Origin: Isoetes taiwanensis
Lineage: Eukaryota > Streptophyta > Lycopodiopsida > Isoetales > Isoetaceae
NCBI GenBank assembly: GCA_021234155.1
Contig: JAJEKV010000011.1
Span: forward strand, 10,971,045 to 11,035,044
Direction: 5' to 3'
Length of the DNA stretch: 64,000 bases
Part shown: positions 35,472 through 46,524 of the stretch, in pieces
Numbering within the stretch: position 1 is the first letter of the stretch
Layout of the letters: every line of letters starts with the position of its first letter
Translations under genes and position numbers: made by a program
Notes under the pieces: model-generated
Told to the model about the DNA's origin: nothing
Database searches by the model: none
What the model saw: the letters and a program-made list of their open reading frames with translations, nothing else

Positions 35472-37667
35472 ATGAGGTTTGCTTTAGCTCGAACATACCA
35501 GCAATGGAGTCGTCTAAGTCTACCCTGCGTCACACGCAGCATGACCAGTTTGCCAGAACATACTGTATACAGTGGACCCAAAGACAAATCTCCTTGGAAG
35601 AGTGTAACCTTGCGCCACCTAGAAGGGAAGTATAAAAGAGGAGAGCCTATCTCTGTTGTCACCGCATATGATTACCCTTCTGCTGTGCATGTGGATCAAG
35701 CTGGTATTGATGTTTGCCTCGTGGGAGATTCCGTGGGTAAGTTTTTTCGCATAGTAACTTTTATTAATCAATATGTTACTGAATATGGGTTGCTTTATTT
35801 GGTATGATAAGGTATGGTTGTTCATGGACATGATACCACCTTGCCCGTGACTATGGAGGATATGCTATTGCACTGCAAGGCTGTTGCCAGAGGTTCTCAA
35901 CGTTGTTTTTTGGTGGGTGATCTTCCATTTGGAAGCTATGAGCAGAACACAACTCAGGTAAGTTGGAACTAGTCAAAACAGAATTTTAAGGTTCTTGCAC
36001 AGTCCTTTACTCCATTGTCTAATGCTTGTCAGTGTTTAAACGTCAAACTCTGGGCAGTAGCACGAGTCTGCGTGATGCATACCAAAGGGTCCTTGTCTGT
36101 GCAAGCAATATGTGTTTATTTCTTTACTTGCCAGAGGCTCAAAATTTTGTCATGTGTGCACATCAAGTTATATTTTTTATCAGGATGTGATGAATTGTTG
36201 ACTATCCGTTAATGCACATGTTATTCCCAACGTGTCATGGCTAGATAGCTCGTTCAAAAGCAACCCGTTATTTTTATCACCGTTTCAGTCAGCATTTGAA
36301 TGTGAAAGTATGTCAGGTTGAAGCCAATACATGTTTTGTTCTTTATTAGCATCCGTTGTCTTATTTGAATGTGAAAATATGTTCAGGTTGAATTCCATAT
36401 TTTTTATTAGCATTCAACGTCTTATTTGAATCTGAAGGAATCTTTAGGTTGAAGCCATTACATGTTTTTCTTTTCAGACTTCCAATTTCTACCTTGTCTC
36501 TGATGCAGTGAGTGTTAATAGTTGAAGCCAAAATAGATTTTCGTTTTTTCTGCCTTGTTTAGATCGTGTTCCTTTTTTTTTTTTTTTTTCTAATTGGCAT
36601 CTGACGCCCCTGATGTATCTAGGGCAGGCTATTCAAAGTGCAACACGGATGCTGAAGGAGGGCTGCATGGATGCTGTGAAGCTTGAAGGTGGGGAACATC
36701 TCGCTGCAGCTGCAAAAAGCAATAGCTGAAGCTGGGATTGCTGTGATGGGGCATGTTGGTCTTACTCCACAATCTATCAGTGTTCTTGGTGGCTTCAGGC
36801 CACAAGGAAGAAGTTTAACAGGTGCAATTCAGGTAAACATCAAGTCACATGACATTTGGTTGATCTGCATAATAATGTTATAAGAGGCATCAGCCAAAGC
36901 CATGCGTTTTAATTTTGACGTAGTGTTATTGAAGGTGCTGGAGCATGCTTTAGCACTGCAGGAAGCTGGCTGTTTTTCCATAGTCCTGAATGTGTCCCCT
37001 CACCTGTGGCAGCAGCTGTTACAAATGCCCTTACAATTCCAACCATTGGCATAGGTGCTGGTCCTTTCTGCAGCGGCCAAGTATGTTATCCGAACTTCAC
37101 TCTCTTTTCTGAAGATATTATTTTGTTACCATGTTAAATTCTACTAGGTTTCGTGCATTTGCAAAATCCATTGAATTCTTTTGGCTTTTAGTAGAACGAA
37201 AAATTGCATTGAACCTTTGTCTACAACAGATTTGTTTCCTTTCGACTAATGCAGAAAATGTCACAGGTTTTGGTATATCATGACTTGTTGGGCATGATGC
37301 AGCATCCCCATTTTGCAAAGGTATGGGATTGTGCATATTTTAGAAGATGTTTGTCAATGTCAATGTCAAACGGATTCTTAGTTAGCAGATCTGACATCCG
37401 TGCAGGTGACACCTAAATTTTGTAAGCAGTACGCACAAGTTGGAAAGGTAATACATGAGGGTCTACAGGAGTTCCTTTGAAGAGGTTTCAAATCACACTT
37501 TTCCTTCGCCAGCCCATACACCATACAGAATTGACACATCAGATACCAATTCTTTCTTGAAAGAACTTAGGAATAGGGGTTTCGAAAGAGCTGCAGAAAT
37601 GGCAGCCCTTGCTGCTACTAAAGATGAACAAGCTGGCGAGCCAGTCATCAAAACCCCGCCAGATTAA
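35472..37667 (+). pseudogene. PANB: Ketopantoate hydroxymethyltransferase, copy with frameshifts
   Basis: The exons line up with copy A: 35,472-35,736; 35,812-35,957; 36,628-36,832; 36,935-37,080; 37,267-37,320; 37,406-37,667. Exons 1, 2 and 5 are the same length as in copy A. Exon 3 is 2 nt shorter (one G lost from a G run, CGCGTT to CGCT, one A gained), exon 4 is 1 nt shorter (GG to G) and exon 6 is 1 nt longer (TT to TTT). As written the protein would stop early after exon 3. Introns and flanks are otherwise intact and the first splice donor is the better GTAAGT. All exon 4 and 6 changes are homopolymer indels, so a read-error origin is as likely as a real pseudogene. Confidence 0.85.
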
Positions 37668-39471
37668 AGTGAGATTAAAGCATTCACTGATTTGCCTTTG
37701 CGAGGCAATGTTAATGACAGTAGCAATTGCTTAGCGGGAGGAAAGGACTATGCCTGTTTCATAAAAAATAAAGGACAATCGATTGATTATCTTTAGTGGA
37801 TTTATTTCAATAAAATTTTAGTGCCTGGTAAATAAGGCATTGCCAAAAAAAGCATTGCAAAAAAAAATACTACCATGTCTGTCAACATTCCTAAATCGAA
37901 GGCCAAAATCACTACTGCTCACATTTTGCTCATGCGGGTAAGGTAAAGGTATTGCTTGGAGGGATAGTGGAAAATCCTAAGGTTGTATGGGGTTTGTATT
38001 TGGACAGTGGCATCCTGGGTTTCTGGACGGACATAGGCACATTGCCTTGATAAGGATCAGAGCAGAGGAGGCCAGATGATTTATGATTAAACCTTTATAT
38101 GTGCAGGGTTGAGGAGTTTTCTTCGGAAGGACTACTGGGCATACCTACAGTGATGCATGTCTTTCTGCCGTTTGTCTGTTTGTGCTGAAAATGGAAAGAT
38201 GAAGGTAATGATTGTTGTTCTCTTGCTCCTTACCAGGTGGTAACTTATGGGTATAGCCTATTTATATAATAATTTATATTTGATGCGTCTCTCTCCCCTT
38301 TCCATCTTTTTTCTAGCCTATTTATATGATAATTTATATTGATGCATCTCTCTCACCTTTGCATCTTTTTCCTGTAGCATTTCATGTTACTCCAGCAGCA
38401 TTCTGAAATGCAGTTCTTCAAAAGCATTAAAAAATTGGAGAGAACTAGAAAATCACCTGAAATGTTCCTACTGATAGATCTTAACTTGTGGCATATCTTT
38501 AACTTGTGAATTATCTAATTTAGCACATCCGAGTGCAAAAGATACCAGTAGTTGCATAAGAAATTTATTGTGGCGGATTTTCAGCCCTTGATTTCCATAA
38601 TATTCCCTTACATGTTCCCTCACCTGCATTCTACACTGCCTCCCAAAATTGGGATGGGGTCAAATGGCATTTTCCAGCTCAATCATAAGATTCTTTAACT
38701 ATTCCAATAAGTCAATATATAAGTCAAAATAAACTCCTCTCAAAGCACAGTTTCTAAGGATTTGAAACCCCTGCCAGACTAGGCAGCACAGTTTTGAGAT
38801 CAAGCCTTGAAGAGAAGCCCTCCTTCCATTTCGACAAACTTGTTGTGCACCTTCTGAACCTGATCTTATCCACAATACCTATTGCCCATCCCACTGCATC
38901 TGCTTGGTCTTTGCAAATGGATTAACATGAACAACCATCCAACTAAGAAAAACAGGTACAATAATAAAGCAATGCCAAGTACACAAAAGTGAGGCCCATA
39001 TCATTGGGCATCGAATTTTCATTCAAACATCTAAATGCCTAAAACATCTAATAAGCTGCTCACCCTATGGTTTTCTTATGATTTAGTGGCTGTATTATAT
39101 AAAGTATATTGATTAGTACATCAAGAGAGTACATCGTATTCTATTATAAAAAACCATGTCTCCCATCAGTGTATGCCGAATTCCTAGGAACACTAGCATC
39201 CTACCTGCTGAAATCGAGAATTTTCGATAGGATAAAAAAATTGCAGGAAGTTTTCCGGTCAAAATCTGTCGGTTTCTTTATATTTTTCCGGATGAAATCT
39301 AGATGTTCATAGGCTCTTTATATTTTTTCCAATGAAATCTAGATTTTCATAGGCTCCTTCCACCTAACTTAAATTTTACAGGAAATATACATGTTAGGTT
39401 TTAGAGTTTGTCCCATTAATCGCCTCCCATGGTATACCATCTTTTGTTGTTTTTTTCGTGTTTATTTATTA
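37668..39471. other. Downstream region of PANB (copy B)
   Basis: Non-coding. It holds the AATAAA at 37,809-37,814, the two-unit 60-bp tandem repeat at about 38,255-38,378, and the doubled 'atgaaatctaga...cataggct' phrase. Nearly identical to copy A. Confidence 0.6.
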
Positions 39472-39656
39472 GGGGACGCCTCACATGTCACCGCAAGAAG
39501 TTTTTGCCGGACGCCAAGCCGCTGAGCTCGGACGCCAAGCCGTTGAGCCACTCAAGTGTAAACCGCCCAAGCAGCTGGGACGAACGGCCAGACGCCAAAC
39601 CGCCGTTCTCGATGAGCTACATGTGAATACCTAAAGATTTACATGTGAGACGCTTC
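39472..39656. mobile_element. Harbinger/Tourist-like MITE, copy B
   Basis: Again 185 bp with TTA on both sides (39,469-39,471 and 39,657-39,659). The left end reads GGGGACGCCTCACATGT-like, the right end ACATGTGAGACGCTTC. The inner 20-bp doublet is present with changes at CG positions (gtc to gcc). Same insertion as copy A, so it predates the duplication. Confidence 0.58.
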
Positions 39657-40848
39657 TTAAGGAAGTGCACGCTAACTCGAAAGCTCATTTTAAGGTTTTC
39701 CATTTGTCTAAGTCTTCCAAGGTAACGTAAAGAGGTCTCAGAGGGTTGAAGTCAAAGGGTTGCCATAGTAGAAGGACAGTGGCCCCCTAGGTGCCGATCT
39801 ATAGCTCACAATTTCCACTATCGTGCAAAGACCAAAATGCATGGCTCGCCATGTAATCGATTTGGCTATGGTGACCTCAGAGCAACATCATTTTCTCGCT
39901 GAAGCTCGGAACACAAAAATAATCAATTTGAAGTCCAACTTTCCAGATGCTTTTCTACATCCTTATACCAAATCTTTTCAAATTTTTACTTGTCATGGAG
40001 ATATCTTAGCTTGCAATTACAGAACGTCAGAGAGCATAGAAAATGGTGCTACCATTAGAAGACATTTCCACGCTTTATAGGTCAAAGTTCTTCCCTCTTC
40101 CCTTTTATATACATATTCAAAGTCGTATTTAATTAAAGTGGGACTCATTCCATTCCCATTTTTTTCTGAACCCCTCATTAATTTACACAAAAGAAGCACC
40201 CTAACTAAAACCGCCATAATTGGAATTTTTGTCTATTAGTGTGCATCCAAGCTTTTCTTCCAGCTTTTTAGGATAGCGGTCGAGAACAAGAACAATGCAA
40301 CGCAAAACATGCATTAGACCTATCAAGTTCTAATTGAAAAAGATTCTTAGTTGAACATTTTGGCCTCTATTTTCTTAGGTGGGTAGACAATAGATCACAA
40401 ATTCCAACAAAAATTATGCAAATCATTTACTTAATCACCCAAAAATACTAGTTTTGGGATACCTTTATATTCATAAATGGGCTCATTACAATATATATTA
40501 CAAGGTGAAGAGACCATAGTGGTCGATGGGCACAATCATTACACCCTCTTCACACATGAACCACCTAGTAAAAGGGCGCATGGAGCTCTCTCCTAGTCAC
40601 AGAGCAACTTACGCACGATAGAAATTTGTATGAGGAGTTCCTTTATGGGCCACGGCTTGTATGTCCAATCGATGTCACCACCCTCTTCTCGCACCTTTCT
40701 TTAATGAAATGATCTTTTCATTGCTCCCAAGCATGTACTATTTGGTCGCGGATAAGGACCAGCAAGAGACAAAATCAAATTAGTCGAAAGGATGCTACAT
40801 GCAATAAAAATAAAATAAAACATAGTTCTTAGGGCCATTTTGAAAAAA
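39657..40848. other. Non-coding stretch between MITE and minisatellite (copy B)
   Basis: No gene is recognised. Against copy A there are many small indels and substitutions, mostly where copy A or copy B has CG. Confidence 0.5.
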
Positions 40849-41510
40849 AATACGTGCATGAGAAAGGCACCAAAGGGAAAACGCAGGTTTTAATAGAGGT
40901 CTTTCCTTTCGAAGTCGAGAAAGGCACCGAAAAATTTAAAATGCAAGTTTTAGAGAAGGCCTTTTCGACTCATGAAGTCGAGAAAGGCAGCTCAAAGCGC
41001 CAGTCGAGAAAGGCAGCCAAGTTTAAAAATCCAGGTTTTATAATATATTCTTTTCGACCAATGAAGTCGAGAAAGGCGTACCAAAGCTTAAAAACGCAGG
41101 TTTTATGGGATAGGTCTTCGACTCACGAAGTCGAGAAAGGCGTACCAAAGCTTAAAAACGCCAGTTTTATAGTGAAGCCTTTCTTCGACCACGAGTCGAG
41201 AAAGGCAAACCAAAAAAAAAAAGTTTTTATCGGCGGGCTTTTCTCGACTCGCTGAAGTGAGAAAGGCAAAACCAAAGCGAAAATCGCAAAGTTTATGGAA
41301 TGAGGTCTTCACCTCGGCGAAGTCGAAAGGCCTTCAACCCTAAAACTACAAAAGCTGTTTTGAATCGCCTTTTTCGACAAGCGAAGCTCGAAAGGCGTAC
41401 CAAAGCTTAAAAATAAAGTTTGAGGGCCTTTTCGATCGCAAGTCAAAAAAAAGACAACCGTGAGTAAAAAAAGGGCAATTTCAAAGCTCAAAGTCCGGAG
41501 AAGGTCTAAA
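40849..41510. repeat. Hairpin-rich minisatellite (copy B)
   Basis: Same array as 10,310-10,965. The unit is clearer here: 'ggttttatgggataggtctt' then a CGACTCACGAAGTCGAGAAAGGC core, then 'gtaccaaagcttaaaaacgc'. About nine to ten units. The + strand frame at 40,854-41,255 (133 codons) repeats the same peptide phrase (THEVEKG...) and is a read-through of the satellite. Confidence 0.8.
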
Positions 41511-42566
41511 AATGAATAACCTTCAAACATCCTATGTATTTTCTGCGGCGAAAAATATTCTCCCCATAAATTTCTTTATGATTTTCCATAAAAAATAGAC
41601 CCTCCCCATGTATTATCTAATGGACACATCCAATGGACCTCCCTTCTAATGGACCATACCATATAGCTATATGAAGAGGGGACCATTGGGCTCATATTTA
41701 GCTATGTAAAGAGTAATGCCTAATGCACATGTAAATAGCAACATATGCACCTATAATGCACATTATAACCTATGAGAGCCTATTAGACCTATGCATTAAA
41801 TCTATTAATATGCATTAGACCTATTAATATAGTACTTGTCCCCATTTTGTGTCTTGAACCTTCAAAATGGGTTAAATAAGGTGTAAATTATATCATGATC
41901 TTCGCAGTTAAATTTTTACCTTAGAATAAGAATATATGCCTAGAAAACGTGCACCATGGCAACATAATGTTTAACGGTGAACATAGTAGCACACACATAA
42001 AAAGAGAAATTGGGGACACGCCAAAAATATAATCCTATATATTATTAGCATTTATTTTACACTTCCTTTTTTCAACGTATTATTTTACCCCCCTTTTTTC
42101 TAATACCCCTCCTTTTTTTTCCCCGCCCATGCTTGAACTTTTAAAATTTGGTACATACCTTTGAGACTAAACTCCTTTGTACCACTTAGACTCTTTGTTT
42201 CTTTGAAAGAAGCCCCGTAGCATAGCTCCCTAACCGAATCGGGACCAAGAAACCAAAAGCTTCACAAATTTATGGAGAGTCGAGATAATAAAATGACATA
42301 GGGCTCAAAATTTTTATTATCCCTTTGTTATTTGAAGCGAAGCCATGGGCTAGTTTTCAAACTCACCCGATCCGCCGAAAGCAAAGGATTTGGTAGAGCA
42401 GAGGACGTAAAGAAGAAGGCGATGAAAGAATGAAAGAATGCGATGAAAGAAGATCCGCAGATGAAAAAGATCCGCACATGAGAAGCTTCTTCTCCAAAGA
42501 TCCTCCGCTTCTCACTTTCTTCAACTCCGCATCCTTTTCATTCATTCTTGGTGCCTTTGTGACACA
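41511..42566. other. Non-coding stretch upstream of the AP2/ERF locus (copy B)
   Basis: Matches 10,966-12,008. No gene is seen. The 41,650-41,950 part is nearly identical to copy A, with higher divergence on both sides. Confidence 0.45.
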
Positions 42567-43000
42567 ATGGCACCAAGAAGCGATCAACAAGCCCCAAAAC
42601 CGCCTCATGTAGGAGGCGGATCTCATTACCGGGCGTGTAAGGAAGAGGCCATGCGGAAGATATGCAAGCAGAAATTAGAGATCCATGGAAAACCAGGGTA
42701 TGGTTAGGAATATTTGATACCGCTGTAAGAAGTTTAAAAAAGCACAAAGCATATGATGAAGCGGCTAGAGCCTCGCGTGGAGCCAAAGCTTAAAAACAAA
42801 TTTTTCTATTCCAATTTTTGTCGGATGATCGAAAGCACTAGCCGAGGGGATCTAGAATAGAAGACCTGTGGATCAAGCCCCAAGAACCTGGTGGATTCTT
42901 TTGCCCTCTCATTCTTTAGGAAGCTCGTGATAATCCCAAAAATGAAGACATGGATTTGAATTCTTCTAAGGAAATCGGGACTTGTAGATCTATTTCGATG
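42567..43000 (+). pseudogene. AP2/ERF transcription factor, frame broken (copy B)
   Basis: ATG at 42,567 starts MAPRSDQQAPKPPHVGGGSHYR in one frame, ending in the HYRG-type first strand of an AP2 domain. A frame change follows; then [18 protein letters not shown] is open at about 42,672-42,725, then indels, then [14 protein letters not shown] at about 42,737-42,790. One AP2 domain (about 60 residues) makes it ERF-type, a plant transcription factor acting on GCC-box or related DNA. Where copy A is broken (EIRDP) copy B is open, and the reverse holds near the TAEEAAK block. The tail to 43,000 contains a NEDMDLNSS-like block and a TGA, but frame order is uncertain. Confidence 0.78.
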
Positions 43001-43651
43001 GCGTGAGCCCCTTCTCTCGACCACAAGAACAAGAACTAGAAGCTTTCCAAGACCGCACCGGGTCTTAAGGCCCTTCCCAAAATTTCTGATTCGCGACATG
43101 CCCGAGAGTTTACTTCAAACCCCTTCACAGCTTTTGACCCTCGCTCCGGATGGTGCAAGACGGGTTTGGCCATTTTCCTATTTTTCCGTTTCTAAGGATC
43201 GAGGCGGCCATGGAATCGACAATATATGATGACGTGAGTAAGGGGCTGGTACGCTTAAGAATCGATCATAGCTCTAGCCATAGCCATGGCTGAAGCTCAA
43301 ATTTCAATAAATTCGCCATACCTGCTCAATGCTTAGAAATTGAGGTTTTATGGGGCAAGAAATTGTCCGCTCAGAAGAAAAAAGCCGCCATAGCCCGCTC
43401 AGTGTAATTCTCGCCATAGCCGATAGCCCCCATCCGCTTCTCTCCGCCTTGCAAAAATATTTTCGCTAAAGATTTTCTCGGGCGCAGGTCGGGCAAAGGC
43501 CTTAGGGCGGAACCACCTGCGGTGTGGCTATGGCTTAACGAGCTGGTCGCGGGTTGCTAATGTGGGTGATTCCATGGCCATAGCATTCCAGATCTAAGAA
43601 AGCAAATGGGGATTTGAAGCCGCATGAGCCGTGATCACAAACCGCAAAGAA
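43001..43651. other. Region after the AP2/ERF locus (copy B)
   Basis: No gene is seen. It corresponds to the copy A stretch ending at 13,067, with the same recurring 'ccatagcc' phrase. Confidence 0.4.
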
Positions 43652-43820
43652 GGTATGATAATGTCGTCTGACGCTTATTCTCGACTAAGTCGAGAATGGA
43701 GGCAATTATGTGTTTGTTGTATTTGGGCCTCAAACAGGGTATGATAATGTCGCCTCACGGTTATTCTCGACTCACCCAAATGAGAATGGAGGCAATTATG
43801 TGTTTGTTGTATTTGGGCTC
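43652..43820. repeat. Two tandem units of about 85 bp with palindromic core (copy B)
   Basis: Units 43,652-43,737 and 43,738-43,820. In unit 2 the palindrome is TTCTCGACTCACCCAAATGAGAA, partly lost compared with copy A. Confidence 0.7.
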
Positions 43821-43899
43821 TAGTACTTGTGGTGTTTGGTTTTGTATTTCAGCTCCACTCATGTGATTCTATGCATTCTTCACTACCATGTTATTAGTC

Positions 43900-44309
43900 A
43901 TTACATTTATTTAATTTGGTCATTTAACCTAGTCATTAGATTAATTGAATTTATTATTTAATTAATTATCTAATTAGTTTAATTGATTATTGATTATATA
44001 TTAATATAATTAATACTTTTGTTTAGGTGGGGGGGGGCCCTCCTTTGCCTTTGCTCCCTCCCCTCCTCCTTCCCCCCTTTGCCCCTCCTCTTTTGCCTCT
44101 TTGCTCTCCCTCCCCCATCCCTTCCTCCAACTTCTCCCCTCCCCCTCTTCTTTTTGCCTCCCCTTCTTCCAACTTACCCCTCCCTCCCCTTCTTCCAACT
44201 TATTCCCTTTTCTCTCCTCTCCCCTTAACTTTGCCCCTGCCCCTTCTTCCAAATTATCCTTCCCCTCTTCAACCTATGGCCCCTCCCTCCTTCTCCCCCG
44301 CTTCTTCTT
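43900..44309. repeat. AT-rich tract followed by pyrimidine minisatellite (copy B)
   Basis: The AT-rich part (to about 44,017) is base-identical to copy A, while the pyrimidine part (44,037-44,309) is about 35 bp shorter and differs in C-run lengths. This is typical of both real slippage and of read errors in C runs. No coding potential. Confidence 0.75.
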
Positions 44310-44554
44310 ATCAAGGTGTGCCCATTTTCTATAGTATGAGTCCCATTTTCAGTCCGAGTCCCAAAATTCGAGATTTGTCCCAATTTTAATTAAATAACGA
44401 CTTTTCAACTATAAACTATCCGATAGGTATACCGCAGGTGGTATCTATCCAAGAATACAGACCTGTTTATCCAATCACTTTCCCAATTTCTTTCTTGTAT
44501 CCAACTTGATTTTTTCCCCATCGCTTCCTAATCTAATGTTAATGTTCACCAGAT

Positions 44555-44574
44555 TCTAATTTCATCTAATTTCA
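44555..44574 (+). repeat. Left target-site duplication of the LINE (copy B)
   Basis: TCTAATTTCATCTAATTTCA, repeated exactly at 57,282-57,301 after the LINE's A tail. The site itself is an internal tandem of TCTAATTTCA, so the true duplication could be 10-20 bp. Confidence 0.85.
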
Positions 44575-45898
44575 TCTCCATGGAAGATCCTTCCCCATGG
44601 TAAAGCAACCAAACTTCTGTATCCCCTCAGGTGTTCATATCACATCGAGATGCGTGGGAGGCAGATGATTAAGGGCTTGAAAAGCATCTTTTTGGTGGTC
44701 CACATCAAGCTTTCCATGGCGTGACTAATTGTAGTGGCTAAGTCGGTTTTTGGCAAAGACCCATGTGTATATGGCTTCGCTCATGTTGGCTCCATGAGCC
44801 AAAGATACAACTTCGCCGTGGTTGTCGAACTTCATCCGGGGGAAATGAGAGGAGGGTGCCGTTGTCAAAGTCGGCTTGGGAAAAGTGCATGTTGCCAAAG
44901 CATTTTGGCGGCCTTGAATGATCAATTTTCTTTTTGCAGAGCAAGGTGATGATTTCTAAGTTTATTTGGAGAATTTTGAATAATGTGGATGAGTCCCCGG
45001 GTTCCCCGCCTTGTTTACCGTCTTTGCAAATGTGCATTTCTTTTTTGGGTCTCGGCCTCTTAGGCCACTTTTTCCCTGGCTCGCTTTTTATCCATCGATC
45101 GCGATACCCTAATGCGCCTCCATTTCTTAAAGGATTGCTAGTTGCATGGAAGATCAGATAATCTCTCGCTTCATTTTCACCATCTTATGCACACTAGCAT
45201 GATCAAGTTGTTGGTGGATTCCATTGCCGGTGGTCCTCCGGGTTGCTTCAGCCCACCCATTGACGCTAGGCCGATGGAGAGAGCAAACAGTGTGCATATG
45301 ATATCCGGATTGGTATAATAATCAAAGGCGCTCTCGACATGGGAGGAGTTTAGAGCCAAGTTCCTCCTTTTAAGGTGGGATCGAGCTATTTGGCGTAAGG
45401 TGTCTTCGCCTCCCTCCAAGAGCACAAGTGGATGACCCCAGCTTTGGGTAGTTCATGAGCATGTCAAAGCGCATCGCTTGGTGAATTCCATGTACAAGAT
45501 CTTACTTGATGTCGACGCCTTGCCTCCTTCGGCCCAAGTGGCCTATGGTCATTCCTGTGGATCTAAGTAAAGAAGTATGGAAATGGGTATGGGATAAACT
45601 ACTCCATCCCAAAGTATCCGCTTTTATGGTGGCAAGTCACGATCGTTGTATGCGCGCTAATATTCTCGTGCACGTATTTCGGCCCGAGGTATCCGCGACT
45701 TTGTCCCTTATGTGCACAGAGGGACGAGACAATTGAGCATTGCTTCTTCCTATGTAGACATGTCAGACATGCTTGGTCGTGGCTTCAAGGCCTCTTTCAT
45801 TGCAATTTGAATAGCCAGCAGGTGTTATTAACAGTCTATCCAAGTAGTTGGGATAATTTGGCAAAAAGGGCGTTTCATTTGGCTTCTGCTTGGATCAT
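44575..45898 (+). pseudogene. 5'-truncated L1-type LINE, first fragment (copy B)
   Basis: Carries the RT C-terminal part (SKVMISKFIWRILNN and WKWVWDKLLHPKVS open here) and the zinc-binding RVT region up to LASAWII. The LTR element enters at 45,899 inside the AWII/WSIW codons, and the reading frame resumes on the other side at 56,966. 5' truncation is about at the RT palm domain. The frame is broken by indels that differ from copy A. Confidence 0.85.
45894..45898 (+). repeat. Left 5-bp target duplication of Ty3/gypsy element
   Basis: ATCAT directly before the 5' LTR; ATCAT recurs at 56,961-56,965 directly after the 3' LTR. Five bases is the usual Ty3 integrase stagger. The LINE reading frame continues correctly when one ATCAT is removed. 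Confidence 0.88.
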
Positions 45899-46481
45899 TG
45901 TTAGTCCTGTGCCTCCTGGGACAGGACTATTCATGCATACGTCAGACCAGGTAAAGCTCAAAGATCCTCAGTCAACCACGGGTCAGACATCCAAGCCTCC
46001 GCAGAAGACTAAGCAGCAGGCCACGCAGTCAAAACCTTTGGCTGTCAACAAGAGGCGCCGCTCAGACAAGTGACGGCCCGCCACCGCTGGGGCGGCGGCG
46101 CCAGCGTGATTTTAGGCACTTCAAGAGGCACCGCCAACATTCCTCAAGCAAATCAGGCCTCCTTCCGTGAGTCGGCACCGAGATCACCGAGTGTCTATAT
46201 TGGGCCCAAGGCCATTGTACTATATATATGAGTAGAGTTAGCTCATAAGTTTTGAGATGAGTTTTGAGTCTTGTCTCCTTTCAGTTTTCTCTCTATTGCG
46301 AGAGCTCATGTATTTTCATCATTGATATCAAGGAAGCTTATCATCTTTCTCTCATTTGTTCTGTTTCTCTTCTTTTCTTCTCTTTCACAAATCCCGCGTG
46401 ACATAGTCCCCCGGACTCTCTGTTAGATCCATTGGTCCTCCACGGAGGGCTGTCTTCGAGTTCGAACCCGCACCCCAAACA
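45899..46481 (+). repeat. 5' LTR (copy B)
   Basis: TGTTAGTCC...CCCCAAACA. It is about as different from the 3' LTR by small indels as it is from the copy A LTR, so LTR divergence cannot be used as a clean insertion clock here. TATATATATGAG at about 46,220-46,232 is a likely promoter. The sequence just inside (CCGCCGCCACGGGTCTGA) is not a primer-binding site I recognise. Confidence 0.9.
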
Positions 46482-46524
46482 CCGCCGCCACGGGTCTGAT
46501 TTTCTCCTACTTTTTACAGCCGCC

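Noticed and set aside
40854-41255. 133-codon + strand frame with repeating THEVEKG-like peptide
   Set aside because: It is the hairpin minisatellite read through; copy A has no such frame.
46455-46481. GTTCGAACCC near the LTR end, like a tRNA T-loop
   Set aside because: No acceptor or anticodon stem around it, and the other LTRs read GTTCCGAACC or GTTCCCGAACC. Chance or read error.
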